A DNA stretch of 64,000 nt from Cyanoderma ruficeps (GCA_008694505.1 VZDJ01000219.1:11336350-11400349); one strand, 5' to 3'. Counted from the stretch's first letter, positions 1 to 11,905 are shown. Numbers and translations: made by a program. The notes: generated from the letters alone by a model not told the origin.

Positions 1-1967
1 AACCCTGTGCTCTGCAATCTGAATAATGTGGGGAACATTTGCCTAGTACCCCAAAGATTACATTGCTTTACGTCAGCAAAGAAGTTTTTTATGACTATTT
101 AATTAAAGAGAAACCATTTAACCATTTAACACTTCTGATTTTTTTCCTGGAGTAAAGCTTCCTCTTCTTATAAATCCAGGCTATCAAAGTCTTCAAGGAG
201 CACAGAGGTGGAACCTTCCATGTATTAGTTATTCACCAGGTCCTTCTTTTCTTTCTGTTTAATAATTGATAGGCACAATCGTTCCTCCTACTTCTTCACT
301 GTAGTCAATAGCGTGTCATCCTCTGCTGTCATCTCAGGTCACCTTCCTGAGCTGCTTGGGTTTAGGAGTCAAGTCTGGTACAGGCAAGTGAAAACTTTTG
401 ATAGCAGAAAGAGATATTCATTTAATATGCTGGTTGCTAATCATTATCAGCCCATTTTAAAATGAGAAAGTGGCTCGTATAGGGAATCGCTTAATTTCCC
501 TAAGCACATTTGGGTCTCACTTGCTTTAAAGACGTGCTCTTAGCTTGATTTTTCTCTTTGGGTTTGGGGTCTTTAACATTTCCTCTTCTGTTGCTTGTGG
601 TTTCATTGTAACATTATTCTTACTGCTTTTCCTCTTCCATCTATTTCACTTTCTACTCCACAAGGACATTGTAGTTTTTTTGGATGTCAAATGGAACGAC
701 AAAGGGAAAAAATCCCCACAATTCTTTTTTCAAACTATGAATAGTCTTCCTTTAAAAAAAAAAAAGTTCTGGTTCATCTGTAGCCAAGTTTATTGGAAAT
801 GACAGCTCAAAAGTTCAGTGAGTGAGTGAAGTTCCTAGAGATCAGAAGGCCTCTGCTGTTTCTACTGTTTCCAGGCCTCAATACAAGGGCACCTTTTGGA
901 AGTTTCAAGGTCAGCTGTAGGTCTATTATTATGTTGAATGGAAAGGAAATAATTTTGCACTTGTATCCAACTTCTTGTCATCTTTCTCCTTACCCTACTT
1001 GGCTTCTTTGTAGTACTTGAAGGCCTCAGCTCCATCTCTTATGGCCATTGTGAATGGTTTGATTGGTGTTGCCCATGTTATCCCTTCTTTTCCTCTTTCT
1101 AAAAAGCAAATGATCACGTTGCATTGAAGAAACCATTATTGCCATCAAAGAATCTCCCTTAATTTTCACTTTCTCTGAAAGTTTCAACTCCTCATCAACA
1201 TTTCAGAAGGAAGTAACTGTGTTGGTTTTCAGTGACTCTGAGGAATCCTAGCAGTTCTGATCCACACTTTGGATAAGTCATATAACAGAGGCCACTATGG
1301 ACAAAGGATGTACTGGTCTTTTCCTTTGATTTTTTTCCACTTTGCTGCTTTGGGGCTTTTTTTTTTTAAGCATTTGTTCAAGTCCCCTGAAGCGAAGGCA
1401 GGGACAGGAATCTGTACAAAGTTCCATTAACCAACCACCTCTCCTAACCAGCAACACAGAGCACTAATGGGATCAAAATTGTGTATGTGATGCCCAGAGC
1501 TGTAGCTTTGTCTTCCAAGGAAGGACTCAGGCTGGTGTGTTGGAATCAGGCATCTGCAGGAAGCCCACCCACAGATATCTTTTCTCAAACATCTCTTGGC
1601 AGCTTTTCCTTCTTCTGTGCCCAGGAGGACGTTGCTATGGGTGGTACATTTGTCTGGCTCAGCCCTGCCTGACAGAAACACAACACCAATTCAGCAACAT
1701 GCTCCTTGCCCTCCCTCCCTTTTCCTGATTCACAGCAAAGATAAACAGGACACCAGGACTTGTCCCTCTGAGTTTTATTTCTGCCACTGACTGGTTCTGC
1801 ACCGGGGCTCAGGATTTTAAATGTAAGTGCTGTTAGGCTCTAAAGCACCTCCTGTGTTTTGCTTGGCACATGGAGGATTTTCTTAACCACTTAGGGTCGT
1901 ATATGGTCACTGGGACTGGATGTGGGACCACAGAGCACCTTCAGCTCTTTACTTGGATTACCTCCTT
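1..1967. other. Noncoding DNA, no gene seen
   Basis: Mostly T-rich noncoding sequence with short pyrimidine tracts (for example 1,321-1,370). Open frames here are short and unlike any family I know; around 1,427-1,790 both strands are open at once, which argues against coding. The only site worth naming is TTACGTCAGCA at 68-78, which joins a CREB/ATF-type word (TTACGTCA) to a MAF half-site (GTCAGCA). One word of this length can occur by chance. Confidence 0.6.
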
Positions 1968-2025
1968 GGTTTTTATGGAATTACTCCTAACTGACACCAG
2001 TGTAACATGGACAAGGACTGGAGCC
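1968..2025. repeat. Remnant of an ancient amniote interspersed repeat
   Basis: The stretch around GGAATTACTCCTAACTGACA and CCAGTGTAACA resembles a motif I know from old reptile and bird repeats: a 'gagttactcctgatttacaccagtgtaa'-like core, usually next to a short palindrome. It is degenerate, with no terminal repeats or target-site duplication visible. The family assignment rests on memory of the motif and needs a RepeatMasker check. Confidence 0.35.
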
Positions 2026-2640
2026 TTCTCTCATCCCAAAACCACTGGGATCATTCTCTCTTCAGAGCTTACACAGTGATTTTCAGAAATTATACCTAAA
2101 ATGCAGTTTACGCTTTTCTGAAAACCCAAGGCTAAAGGCACAGTTCAAGTCTGAGGAGTTTTATTTACAGGTCAAAGGGAGCAATGGAGAAAAGGGTAAA
2201 TACAGAGAGAAGGAACTGTGTGAGGGGCTGGCCTGGAAATAACATTTGTCTCAATAAAATGATGGGAAGTGCATTTGGGCAGCTTTGGTGGTAGATGCTT
2301 GTGACTCTCTGCAAATTTTATGTGGCAGCACCTGATCTTGGGCACTGCTGTGTCATATGGAGTTTGCTATTCAGAAATAGATGGATATAGAAATATAGAA
2401 AATAGAAAGATAGGAGAAGGCTCCATAATATTCCTAAGAAGAAATAATAGCACAAGCTCAGACCAGTGGGGGAGTTTCCTGCCTGCTCCTGACCTGCCCA
2501 GAGTGCTTTGGCAGGTGTGAGGAAGTCGCATTAGCTCCCAGCTACGTATCAAGCAGATTTTCAAAGAGCTTTTGACGACTTATAAAACAGAACATGGTTT
2601 GGGGCTTGAGTATTTATCTGAGCAGCTGTCTCCCTCTGTA
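2026..2640. other. Noncoding DNA, nothing recognised
   Basis: No gene, repeat or strong motif cluster is visible. Short open frames exist on both strands but none has coding character. Confidence 0.55.
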
Positions 2641-3005
2641 TGGGCCTAAGCACTGTTTGACATCACCTAAAGCTGTTTTATTGGCCATTCCAAAACAAAC
2701 ACAGCGCAAATAGGCTTAACACCTTTGGAAGGCAACTGCTTAGTTATTGTGTGGAATTCATTTTGGGCTGGGGATCTGTAAAGCTGAGTCAATATGCTGA
2801 TTTGGATCTAAGCCACAAGCTTACCTTTTAACCTGCACTTTTTTCCTTCTTCTAATAGAGCTTTTTGTCAAACCACATATTGCTGTGCCTTCATTGTCAG
2901 CTGCCCTGCCTGAATACATTTGCATGATAAATACTGAGGGTTCTTGCTTTGAGTTGACACTACCTAGAAAAGAGTTAAAAATAAAACTTGCTCTTCTTTC
3001 CACAC
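2641..3005. promoter_or_regulatory. Possible enhancer-like block with POU octamer
   Basis: This A+T-rich, non-repetitive stretch contains an exact octamer ATTTGCAT at 2,918-2,925, the classical POU-family site, and a SOX-type core (CATTGT) 25 bases upstream. Composition and motif mix resemble conserved noncoding elements, but conservation cannot be judged here. On the minus strand a donor-like AAG|GTAAGC lies at about 2,822-2,830 at the end of a 60-codon open frame; I give that little weight. Confidence 0.25.
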
Positions 3006-6000
3006 TCTTCTTGACTTAGTGAGGGATACTCTTGGGCTGCCAACTTGAAGATCTGGAGCTCTTTTGCATCCTTGGAATCCACTGTCTTTTCTGGAAGGAA
3101 TGGCCATTGGGCAGCTCCATGATTTTCCCCTGGGGAATCCAGGAAGGTTGTACTGAGCGGTGGCTCCTCTCCAAGCCCTCCTGGTCTGATGTGCAGCTGC
3201 TGCTGAAGCGCTGCTGGGTGCTGATGGTACCAGGGGCTCTGATGTCTTCAGCTTTTCAATAACCTGCTTTAAGCTGCCGCCACTTTTAGAGCAGCCTGTG
3301 CAGGGACTGAGAGGATTGACTCAGGAATGGAGGTTGTCTGGCTGAAGATCTGCTCAGGTCAGACAGACACTGACAGGAAGGAGGAAATGTTTGGTGAACT
3401 GGAAGCAAAAGGCATCAAGTGCAGCTGAATCCTTCCTGCCTGCTTGCTACTCTCAAGATTTTAAATCTGGTGACATGAAGTATCCAAATTTTCTTTCTTT
3501 GTGTCTTCCTAGGTAGAATTTTCTAAATGGGTTTACAGGTAGTGTCAAGATATTCATTTCTTATAAAGTGTGGTCACTGCTTGTGTTTTGGAGTGGCTGT
3601 GCACTTTGAAGGATTTAAACTTAGCATAAAAGCCTTAAGACTTTCCAGACATAACTCTTCATCTAGAAAGTCAGGTTAATATTTAGAAGGTGCTTGTTTG
3701 TTTTGCTGGTTTAATTTAGTAGGATTTCCTCATGGCATGGCCTGATGAGCTGGCAGCTGGGCAGGAGAGGCATTGTGAGAATCCCTTGGTATGTTCATTC
3801 TGCTCTGTTTCCCTCATAAGAGTCATAAGTGCCCTTGTATTTCTTTATCACTCTGGGAAAATAAGAGCAATATTCTGGTGTTATTTGCTCAGGAAAAAAA
3901 AAGTTGACTGCCTGGGCTCCTTGGGACAAAATTCAAGGGAAACGGCAAAAATTTTGAGTGCTTACCTAACAGCTGGAATACTGCAAAATAAACCTGGGCC
4001 AAAGCTGTGTGACTCTTCACAAAAACCAATCATCTGAAAACACAGGCTCTGGAAACTGATTGCTGCATAAAAGGGAAACTTCCCCCAACTTTCTGGAAGT
4101 CTCTGGCAGCGTCACATTATAGAAACAGGGACCTGTTGATTTGTCTGTTGGATAGGTAAGGTCCTTGTGTGACCTCCATTCCTGGGTCATCTCAGAACCT
4201 TAGGATCTTCTACACATTTTCATGAGGCCAGATTTACACAACAGAATATGACCGATCAAACCAAAAGAATATAACAAACTCTCTGGCTAAAATGATCTCC
4301 ATGCATTTCTTCTAAAGCGGCTTTTTCCTAAATCTTGCGAAGTGCCCCAGAATCCCCCAAAATGGATCACAAACACGTGCACCAGGGTAGATGTGTGACC
4401 CCTTCACCTTGTGTTCCCACATGGCAGCACTTACAGTTGCCACAGTGCCACTGCACTGGCTCTTGTGAACGATTCTGCCACCCCACACCGTGATTAAGTA
4501 TTGCTGTTATAAACCAGGTACCTCTCATGTTAATAACAACATCTGTTAACTAACAAATTGCTCATTAACCAAGAGTAATGGTGGATTTCACCAGATTACT
4601 GCTCTGCAGGTCTTTTACGAAAGAGCTATCAACAAACTGTTGTGCCTTTTTTTCTCCAAAGATTCAAAGTATTTTTCCTTTTAGCGCTGAGTTTCTCAAA
4701 GCAATGGTTATCCCATACACTTCAGTATTATCTAAAAGCACTGTAAGAAGATATTTAGAAAGAACAGGTACATCCCCTTACTATTTTACGGAATAAAATG
4801 TCTTTTCTGTAAGTCATCTTTGAAGGGATTCCTGAACAATGCACCAAACCTCAGCTATAAACACACTACTATCATATAATAGACCCTGCACTTTACAATA
4901 CCTACAGGGAATCACTTTTTAAAGTCTATAACATACACTAGTCCTTTTATATGATGGAATCATATAAAAATAAAAATTGATAAAAAATAGTAATAAATCT
5001 GGATTTTATATCATGCACTGAGCAAAGTCTAAATTAAACTACTGTATTAAACCTTCTATGAAGTAGACCTAATTAATTAAAAACACCAGGGTTAAGCAAT
5101 TTAGCCATCAATCTCTTAGCTTAAGTGGGGGATGAGGTGCATATGGTAGCTTACCGAGGAAGAAAAATGAAAGACCTTTTCTCTCCAGACTCACATTGAC
5201 ATGATCTAGGGGAGGTTAAATATGAGCTGCTATTCCCAAGGAGACTTCTCCTACAGTTCCTCCAGCAAGATGACTTTCCCAAAGCCCTCAGCAAGCTGGA
5301 GTGTGTCACTTACCTCCCTTTTCCAGAACGGTGAGGGGAACAAAGCAGGCTGGCAGCACCTCTAGACCGAGATGGAATTGCAGGGGTGCCACAGCCGAGG
5401 GAATTTTCTGGGAGTTCACACCATCACTGAGGCAACAGAGTTGGCCAACGCTCCCAGGAAGGAAAAGGAGAGGCCAATGTTTACTTTTGAATGCAGAGAC
5501 TCATCATGGCTGTAGGATTGTTGCTGGGCCTGAGGGGGATACTCAGATTGAGAGGGGAGCAGGGCTGGAGGGGGTCAGCAGTGCACTCTTTTGGAAGGCA
5601 ACGTCAGCAGAGAGGCAGCCCAATGACTGCATGGATGGTTTCAGTTTCCAAATTGTCAATGCATTTACAAGAAGTCATCAGCACACTGGAAACTGCTTGC
5701 TGAGAATTTTCCATTCAATCCTCTATCATCACATTCCCTCTAACTCTCGACTCTTTGGCCAAAACAGATTTGTGAAAAAATTAAGATTACTTTCGTCGCA
5801 AGTTCCCTGTTTTTAATGGAATGACTGAATGCCCAGGAGATGAAACTTGTAAGAGCTGGTGTCCTTATGGAATGAGTCGACTCAAGTGACTGCTCCAGCA
5901 CAGAAAACATTCATTTATTTTGCAAGTCAGCCTGATGCCTGAGCTGTCCAGTGACCATGTGATGAATACATCCACCAGGGAATGGACACACAGAGGAACG

Positions 6001-7055
6001 TGGCTGGAGATGGAGGCTGTGGTGGGATCTCCCTTTTGGCAGGGGCTTTCCAGCCAACTGACTTGGCTGCAATGTGAAAATTCAACCTTAGGAGCAGCAA
6101 AAAGATCTCCCCCATCAAGCCCAGGAGTTAAGCTTGTTTGCAGGCTCTTGAGACAGCAGATTATTTGTGGTTGGAGATGCACTTCAGGGTTCAAGTGGCA
6201 TTAGGAGCACTTGGCATAATGTGCAGCCCACTTGAGCTGTGCTAGTGGCTGTCAGCAACTGCTGGGAATCCTGTGGTACCTCTTAGTAGAGGAAAGCCTA
6301 AACCTTGAAGGTCTTGCTCATTTTTTCTTATTCAAGAAATTAATTCTGTAGAGAATTATTCCCTTCATTCTGTAGCGAGAGTGAAACTAAAAAAAGACCT
6401 TGAGTCTTGGCCTCCTATAAAAACCAAGTTTACAGGCACTTGGGTCTCAGAGATCCTTTAAAAGAAATTGTTCTGTGATAGGTGCTCCTACAGACTTGGG
6501 CTTTTACCCCATTATTGTTATAGATCTAACATCTTAAAATCAATACTTTGTAAAGGGGATTCTAGCTACCTCAGCTAGGTTCCTAGGAGAAGGTGGGAAA
6601 AATTTCTCATCTCAGGAAATAGAAATAGGCTTTCTTGAGCATCATTCAATCCAATTACAATATTAATTGTGTCCTGGCAGGACATCTCTCTCTTCTTTGG
6701 CTGCGCAGGAAACCCCGAGTGACTGTTCCCAACTTTGGGGAACGCTGCACACAGTGAAAGCTGGCAGACCTGTGTGATAAGGACTTGAGCTGCCATTTTT
6801 TTGCAAATATCATTAACTTTTGAAGTGAATTCAGCACACAGAAAATGCATTTATCTGGAAATAGTGCATGTAAGTCTCCTTTTAGTGTTACGTAACTTCA
6901 CTGCTTGCAAATCCTGGTGAATAAAAAATAAAAGTGTTACCATTGCAGCACTGGTCTTCAACATTTATAAACAATGAAGCCAGAACACAGAGATCAACAG
7001 AACAGGCTAAAAATGTGCCTTAATGCGCCTGCAGGGACCTCTACAAAAAGTCACC
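3006..7055. other. Noncoding DNA, no gene seen
   Basis: About 4 kb of mixed composition. It includes a G+C-richer part (5,300-6,200) with a 171-codon plus-strand frame and overlapping open frames on the other strand. I see no domain, signal peptide or splice context that would make these coding. The 4,480-5,100 stretch is A+T-rich with several TTAAC/GTTAA words. No transposon ends or RNA genes are recognised. Confidence 0.5.
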
Positions 7056-7340
7056 AAGATAAGGGAGTTTTGACATGACACAGCGAGCCATGAAGGAGCT
7101 ACTTTAAAAAGCAACAATGCCTTTGAATATTCAGACCAAACACTGAGCAGTAAGTCAAAAAGAAACTACCACCCTCAAATCTTATGCAGCTTAGAGCTAA
7201 TTAGACTTATACCTCAGAATGCCCAAGCCTCCTGCAATGTGGCAATGGTTATGATAATTATATTTTCACTCTGTGTTGGGCTGTGAGATATAAGTGTATT
7301 GCCTATAAATGCTGTACATGTAAATCCCCTCCTCAACGAG
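7056..7340. promoter_or_regulatory. Possible enhancer-like block
   Basis: Non-repetitive A+T-rich DNA with homeodomain-type cores (CTAATTAG near 7,197 and GATAATTAT near 7,253). It has the texture of conserved noncoding DNA, with no gene nearby. The call rests on composition and motifs only. Confidence 0.22.
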
Positions 7341-8119
7341 GTGAGATTATGCCCTGATGTACCTTAAATAGCATGGAAATGCAGCAGTTGGGGTGGCAGC
7401 TATTCCAGACTGGAAAATGCAGGGCTTTGCAGCCTTTAAAGGCAACTGACAGCTGTGTGGACAGGCTTATGGGGACAGGTGGGAAGGGTCCGCCTGGAAA
7501 CCTGAAATTCCCGGTGATCACGTGGATTTTCTAAGCACCTATTTGCCATCAAACATAACCAGTGGTAAAGACACAAACCTTATCTTGCTTTCCTGTATAT
7601 ATTAAGGGCTTTGTACTCTGAGATCTCCAGCTCTGTGAAGTTTGGACTGAAGCAAAACAGGAGGGGAGAGGCTGGATTTTCATCTGGAAAGTGAAATGTC
7701 CTTCATCCAAAGAAATGAGTATCAGCTGAATGGCACAAATGAGCTCCAAGGTGAGTAGCCTTGATCAAATCTTGAACAGCAACGTCTCCCATTCTGCCCC
7801 TTTCTCTGTATTACTCTGTTCTTATTCTAAGTATTTATTTACTGATTATGAGGAAAAACACACGACCTCACAGGACCCCCAGCAGGTGCTCACAGCCTCC
7901 ATGGGCTCCTCAAACAACCATGGTATTCTCTCCCTGCCTTATTATGGTCCTTTCTCAAATGTGGGAATGTGGAGTTCAGACCTGCCGGAGTATTTGGGGG
8001 GATTGCAAGATATAAATAAGCCAGCTGGGGCTTCAACCCACCAGCTCAGCAACATTATATCGTGCCAGTCTTTGTTTTCACTGTATCACCTATTTTTCGG
8101 AGCAGCGGTATAACCAAGT
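7341..8119 (+). other. Noncoding DNA with a 127-codon ATG open frame
   Basis: An ATG-started frame runs from 7,730 to 8,113 (127 codons) on the plus strand. It has no recognisable domain, no signal peptide and ordinary serine- and leucine-rich composition. A strong donor-like AAG|GTGAGT lies only 21 bases inside its start (GT at 7,751), so if a transcript used that site the frame would be cut. I regard the frame as a chance ORF; a first exon ending at 7,750 is possible but unsupported upstream. Confidence 0.25.
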
Positions 8120-8690
8120 TGTAAACTGCACACCTTACAAATCAGTCTATCCTGACATTGCTGGAGCGTTCATTACAAGCTGTAAAAAAACACTAGCAAG
8201 GAGGGTTTCAGTCCTGCAGCCCAATTTTCCATTGCAATAACCCAATTAACTGGTGTGTGTTTGTTTTACAAAGCTCTAAGCTACAATAAACCATGCCGAT
8301 ACACAGGCTGCAGAAAGCTTCGTAATTAGGACAAGGTGTACAAATTAAACCACTCTTTTTAAACTTCAAACCAGCTAACTTCTGACATACTGTACTGCTG
8401 GGGCTTCTGGGACTAAACCCAATTAACATCTTAGTATTTTATAAGCATCGTTTTAATTGCATTTGTATGCAATCTTCTCTCCAAGAGCCTTTCAAGGTGC
8501 TAGCCCTCGTTCAGATTTTATTACTTTAGTGATTTAAATCTCCTCTATCTGTGCTTCCCGTTAATAATGACTAGTGCAGCTTCAAATGCCGGCCCAACAT
8601 AAAACTGAGCTCTCCAAAGAATTATACTTTAAAACAGTTACATTTAACTTTATTATTACATTTTTAATTTTTTTTTCTCCCTCTGTTTGA
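8120..8690. promoter_or_regulatory. Enhancer-like block with repeated homeodomain word
   Basis: A+T-rich, non-repetitive block with dense homeodomain cores. The 12-mer AACCCAATTAAC occurs exactly twice in the same orientation, at 8,239-8,250 and 8,416-8,427, and a TAATTA core (CGTAATTAGG) lies between them near 8,321. CCAATTA-type words are bound by LHX/MSX-class homeodomains (family knowledge). A third shorter copy (CCCAATTAA) lies at 9,277-9,285. The block ends in a T-rich run at 8,660-8,675. It is a good candidate conserved noncoding element; conservation is inferred, not seen. Confidence 0.42.
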
Positions 8691-9010
8691 ACATTGTGCC
8701 TCAAACCACTTTATCAAGCTGTCAGTGCAGTAAGTGCTGGAAGAGAGAATGTTTTACTCCTCGGTGCTTTGCTCTGGCACAGCCTCTTGGCCTACACATG
8801 ACTCAGATTTTGCTGCACGATATCGTCTCAGAAATTTCTAGGAGCAGCCTAATGACTTGCATGTCCATGGATTTTCAAGATGTGGGAGGTGGTGGGGAGG
8901 TTTAGCTCCATGAGCGACAGCCAAGCCAATCCCCAAGCTGAGCTGCTTTTGGATTTTTAAGGTCAAGATCTACCCTCCTTCCCTGCCTATCAAAGGCAGG
9001 TCCCGTGAAG
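8691..9010. other. Noncoding DNA, nothing recognised
   Basis: No gene or strong repeat is visible. The short open frame at 8,687-8,905 has no coding character. Confidence 0.5.
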
Positions 9011-9080
9011 CTTTACTCCTTTGAGTAGTTTTACTCACTGTAATGGGATTGCTCGAGTTTGGATGAACTGGGCCTCAATG
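9011..9080. repeat. Remnant of an ancient fold-back repeat
   Basis: The words CTTTACTCCTTTGAGTAGT, ACTCACTGTAATGGGATTGC and GAACTGGGCCTCAATGG, in that order, resemble an old amniote element built on 'actcatgagtagtcccattgacttcaatggg...gggcc'. The copy is degenerate and no termini can be defined. Related fragments are proposed at 1,968-2,025, 20,981-21,034 and 41,791-41,858. Confidence 0.4.
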
Positions 9081-9099
9081 GAACATTCCACGGAAAATC

Positions 9100-10060
9100 T
9101 GATGCACTCTAAGGAATGTCAATTCCCATCACTATAATTTCTGTCTGCATAAAATCCTCACAAGTGCTCTGTTTTTCTTTATGCATCTGCTTTGGAAAAT
9201 GACCTGCATTTCAAAGATCAAGTAGGATTTGAAGAGAGCTGTAGAGGCAATAAGGAGTATAATGGAACTCCCTCAGCCCAATTAATAAAATAATGTATAA
9301 AAAGGGTTCTGAGATTCTTTCCCCAGCACATTATTATCCTGTTTCACATTTTTCCAGTGTAGGAAAAAAAGAAACAGGAATGTGTTGGATCTTATTGAAA
9401 TTATGAAATGAATAAAATATTTATTTTAAGATGCTGGCAGCCACACTCAAAATATTTTCCTCTTTGCAAAATGCAACTTGGGGGTGAATACAGGCTCACG
9501 TTGTTCTCATTTAGGATTTCTGTTACGTGGATACAAATACTGGGTCTTAAAAATGCAGGAGGTTCCTCCTGAAATATTTTGAACCTTTTCACTTGATTGA
9601 GTGTCTTGTCAAACAAAACTGGCAGCAGATCTCCAGGAACTGCCTGAATCTATGCAGATACGATTTCTATCATGCCCTTATTATGTGTAGTCCATAATAA
9701 GGAGGAGCATGTATAAATCATTTCTGGCTGGCACTTAGGATGCAATACTCAAAGGAGAAAGACATTTCTGTCTTCAAATGTCTAGCAATTTCTGACATTA
9801 TACGACGAGTCTCCCCAGCACCACGCAATCCTCAATTCCATGCAGCTCTCTTATGAAAGAATGAGACTTTCATATCTTCCCTTGTGAGAGCCACCAGCGA
9901 GATAAGAATTGTGCTCCAGCCAGGGTGGCTCTATTGAACTCCCATTTTGCGAAGCCCTGGCTCGCAAAATTGCGCAGAGATGAAGGATTTCGCCTCTATC
10001 CCTCCTGTACACAATTATCTGTGAGTAAGCATTACTTTACAGAGAGTAGATTGTATAGTT
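9100..10060. promoter_or_regulatory. Enhancer-like block with two perfect hairpins
   Basis: Non-repetitive A+T-rich DNA with homeodomain-type cores (CCCAATTAA at 9,277-9,285). It has two precise inverted repeats: CCTTATTATG / CATAATAAGG with a 7-base spacer at 9,676-9,702, and ATTTTGCGA / TCGCAAAAT at 9,944-9,970, the latter with a further 3-bp GCC/GGC inner stem. Both arms are mismatch-free. They are too short for a microRNA precursor. They may be dimer binding sites or exposed hairpins within a regulatory element. Confidence 0.35.
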
Positions 10061-10117
10061 CTGTGTTAGAGGAACGCATTTCCCGGGGAAGGCTGTTCTG
10101 CGTGCACACCTGTGATG

Positions 10118-10164
10118 TGCGCTGAAATAAACACCTCTAATGCGAACTGAAATAAATAAATCTA
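10118..10164. repeat. Two-copy imperfect tandem duplication
   Basis: A unit of about 23-24 bases beginning TGCG and containing CTGAAATAAA is present twice in a row (10,118-10,140 and 10,141-10,164) with a few differences. It is a local duplication with no evident function. Confidence 0.6.
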
Positions 10165-11340
10165 TTCTAGAAATGTGTTTGTGTTTTCTCAGCAGTGGTA
10201 ATCCAGCCAAGCTTTGGTGTTGTAAAAGGTGATAGAGTATTAAATGATGGATGATCCGAAAAGTTCTAACAGATCGTGCCTTCCCCAGAAACAGAAATGC
10301 AGAAAGCTGCTCAAAACTAAAAAAAAAACATTTTAAGAAAATACCATAAAGAGTTTTACATGGTCTCCTCTTTACTATTGAATATACAGTTATTTTACAC
10401 TTCAACTCTTTAAAAAATATCTTTCTGCAATACGTTCCAAAAAATCTCCAGACCTTTTTCCAGAATCCTTTTTCAAGTTTCTCTTTAATTTTTTTTTAAT
10501 AGGACTTTCCTGGAAGAAAAGATGGGATTTTGGAAACAAATTTTAAAATCATTTGAAACATCATTCTGATCAAATCTTTAATAAAAATATCAGCAGAAAC
10601 AAGCACAGGAAATGTCAAGGAAAATGGATTATGTTAATTAAGCTAACTATTTTTAATGACAAACTTTGTTGCACGGAGAAAAAGGTGATTTTTTTTTTTT
10701 TAAGGGCATTTTGTGCAAAATATTTCAACCACTCTATAAAAGCATAAAAGACTAGATATTTCCTATAAAACAGTTCTTCACTGTAAGATGATGAATATCT
10801 TTAGTATTACAGCTATACGTAATAAAATGTTTATTTGGCAGATTTGATACATTTTATAACTGATACATTTATACAAAAATGCATATGTTTTAGTGGATAG
10901 AAATCCATATTGATATTTTACAGGATGGACGCTGATTGTTTTCTGATATGCAGACAACTCAAATTGCTGGATGAAGAGTTCAGCTGTTGGGAGTCTGAAA
11001 AGCAGAGGGCATTTTAGACCAGGAGTTCAGCATGTGGAGCTGTCAGACTTAATATCCCTGAATTTTAGGTGAATTGGAGCACCTCGTTCCTCTGGAGGTT
11101 GTTCTAAAGGGGACTGGTGTCTTTTGGGAACCAAGCCCTGGGGAATAAGGGGCAGAGAGCAGGAGAATATTTTATGCAAAAGAACCGTCTGTCGAGATTG
11201 GAATAGAAAATTACACTTCTTTAATGACAAGCTTCTTGTAAAATACGGGGCAGGATATTATTCTGTTTTCTGTCTCTCTGTACAGTGGAAAATAAGAGGT
11301 GTCACAGTGAGTTATCATGTGCAGTGACCACTAATGCTCC
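10165..11340. other. A+T-rich noncoding DNA, no gene seen
   Basis: Strongly A+T-rich with poly-A/T runs (for example 10,317-10,328 and 10,688-10,702). The part at 10,750-10,925 is less simple and has a regulatory texture (TACGTAATAAAA, AACTGATACATTT), but I see no decisive site. No gene or repeat family is recognised. Confidence 0.5.
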
Positions 11341-11465
11341 TGTTTAGTGTACAATTGCCTGCCACATTACACACAATCACACGTGTCATTATTATATTAA
11401 CTGGGTTTATATACTGCTCACCTGAGTTCACCTGGCAGGGCTTGCCTAATTACAGTAAAAGAAAG
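11341..11465. promoter_or_regulatory. Possible regulatory site cluster with paired CACCTG E-boxes
   Basis: Two CACCTG boxes lie in the same orientation exactly 10 bases apart (11,419-11,424 and 11,429-11,434), the arrangement favoured by two-handed ZEB/SNAI-type zinc-finger repressors. A CACGTG-type E-box is about 40 bases upstream within CACACGTGTC, and a TAATTA core follows near 11,450. The spacing is seen directly; the binding is inferred. Confidence 0.28.
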
Positions 11466-11799
11466 AAGATCTTTTTGGCTAAGGGAGGTTGCTTGTAAAT
11501 TTGATTTTTCCCCGTTTGAAATCATGGGACCTCAGGGGAAAAAAAGCAAAAACAACAAACCCAAACCAAAACAAACGAAGGGAAACCCTCCCGATTTTGT
11601 TAAAGCTAACACTTCCTTCCAAACCTGCCGAAGGTCAGACCCAACTCTCATTCGTGCCAGTCTGGTGGATGCTGGATTTGGCCCTGACCTCCTTTGCCTT
11701 CTTGCAGGATCAGCAGATAGAGTTGTGTTCGAGCAAACCAAAGGAAAGCTGCAAATTCCACAGCAAAGCTGTGGTTATTGGGGTGTTGCGAAGCTCTGA
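11466..11799. other. Noncoding DNA with overlapping open frames
   Basis: Several frames on both strands are open across 11,489-11,929, partly because of an A/C-rich simple stretch at 11,537-11,585. An acceptor-like pyrimidine run ending CTTCTTGCAG lies at 11,698-11,707, but no donor, conserved domain or polyadenylation signal supports an exon. Confidence 0.4.
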
Positions 11800-11905
11800 G
11801 TGCAATTTTGATAGCACAGCAATAAATAAATATGAGCAAATTAATTTGCAGCAATTGACAGAACAATTAGCAAAGCTGCAGTTGAAGAGCCTTTCTTCCT
11901 GGTGG
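11800..11905. promoter_or_regulatory. Homeodomain palindrome cluster
   Basis: A perfect 14-base palindrome GCAAATTAATTTGC lies at 11,836-11,849, followed by GCAATTGACAG and AACAATTAGCAAAG. Paired TAAT cores in inverted orientation are typical of cooperative homeodomain dimers. A one-mismatch version of the same 14-mer occurs at 51,656-51,669. Confidence 0.3.

Noticed and set aside
4578..4796. 72-codon frame whose TAA overlaps AATAAA
   Set aside because: Same coincidence as above without splice context or coding bias.
9676..9702. Hairpin considered as a microRNA precursor
   Set aside because: A 10-bp stem is far shorter than a precursor stem and no known mature microRNA sequence is present.
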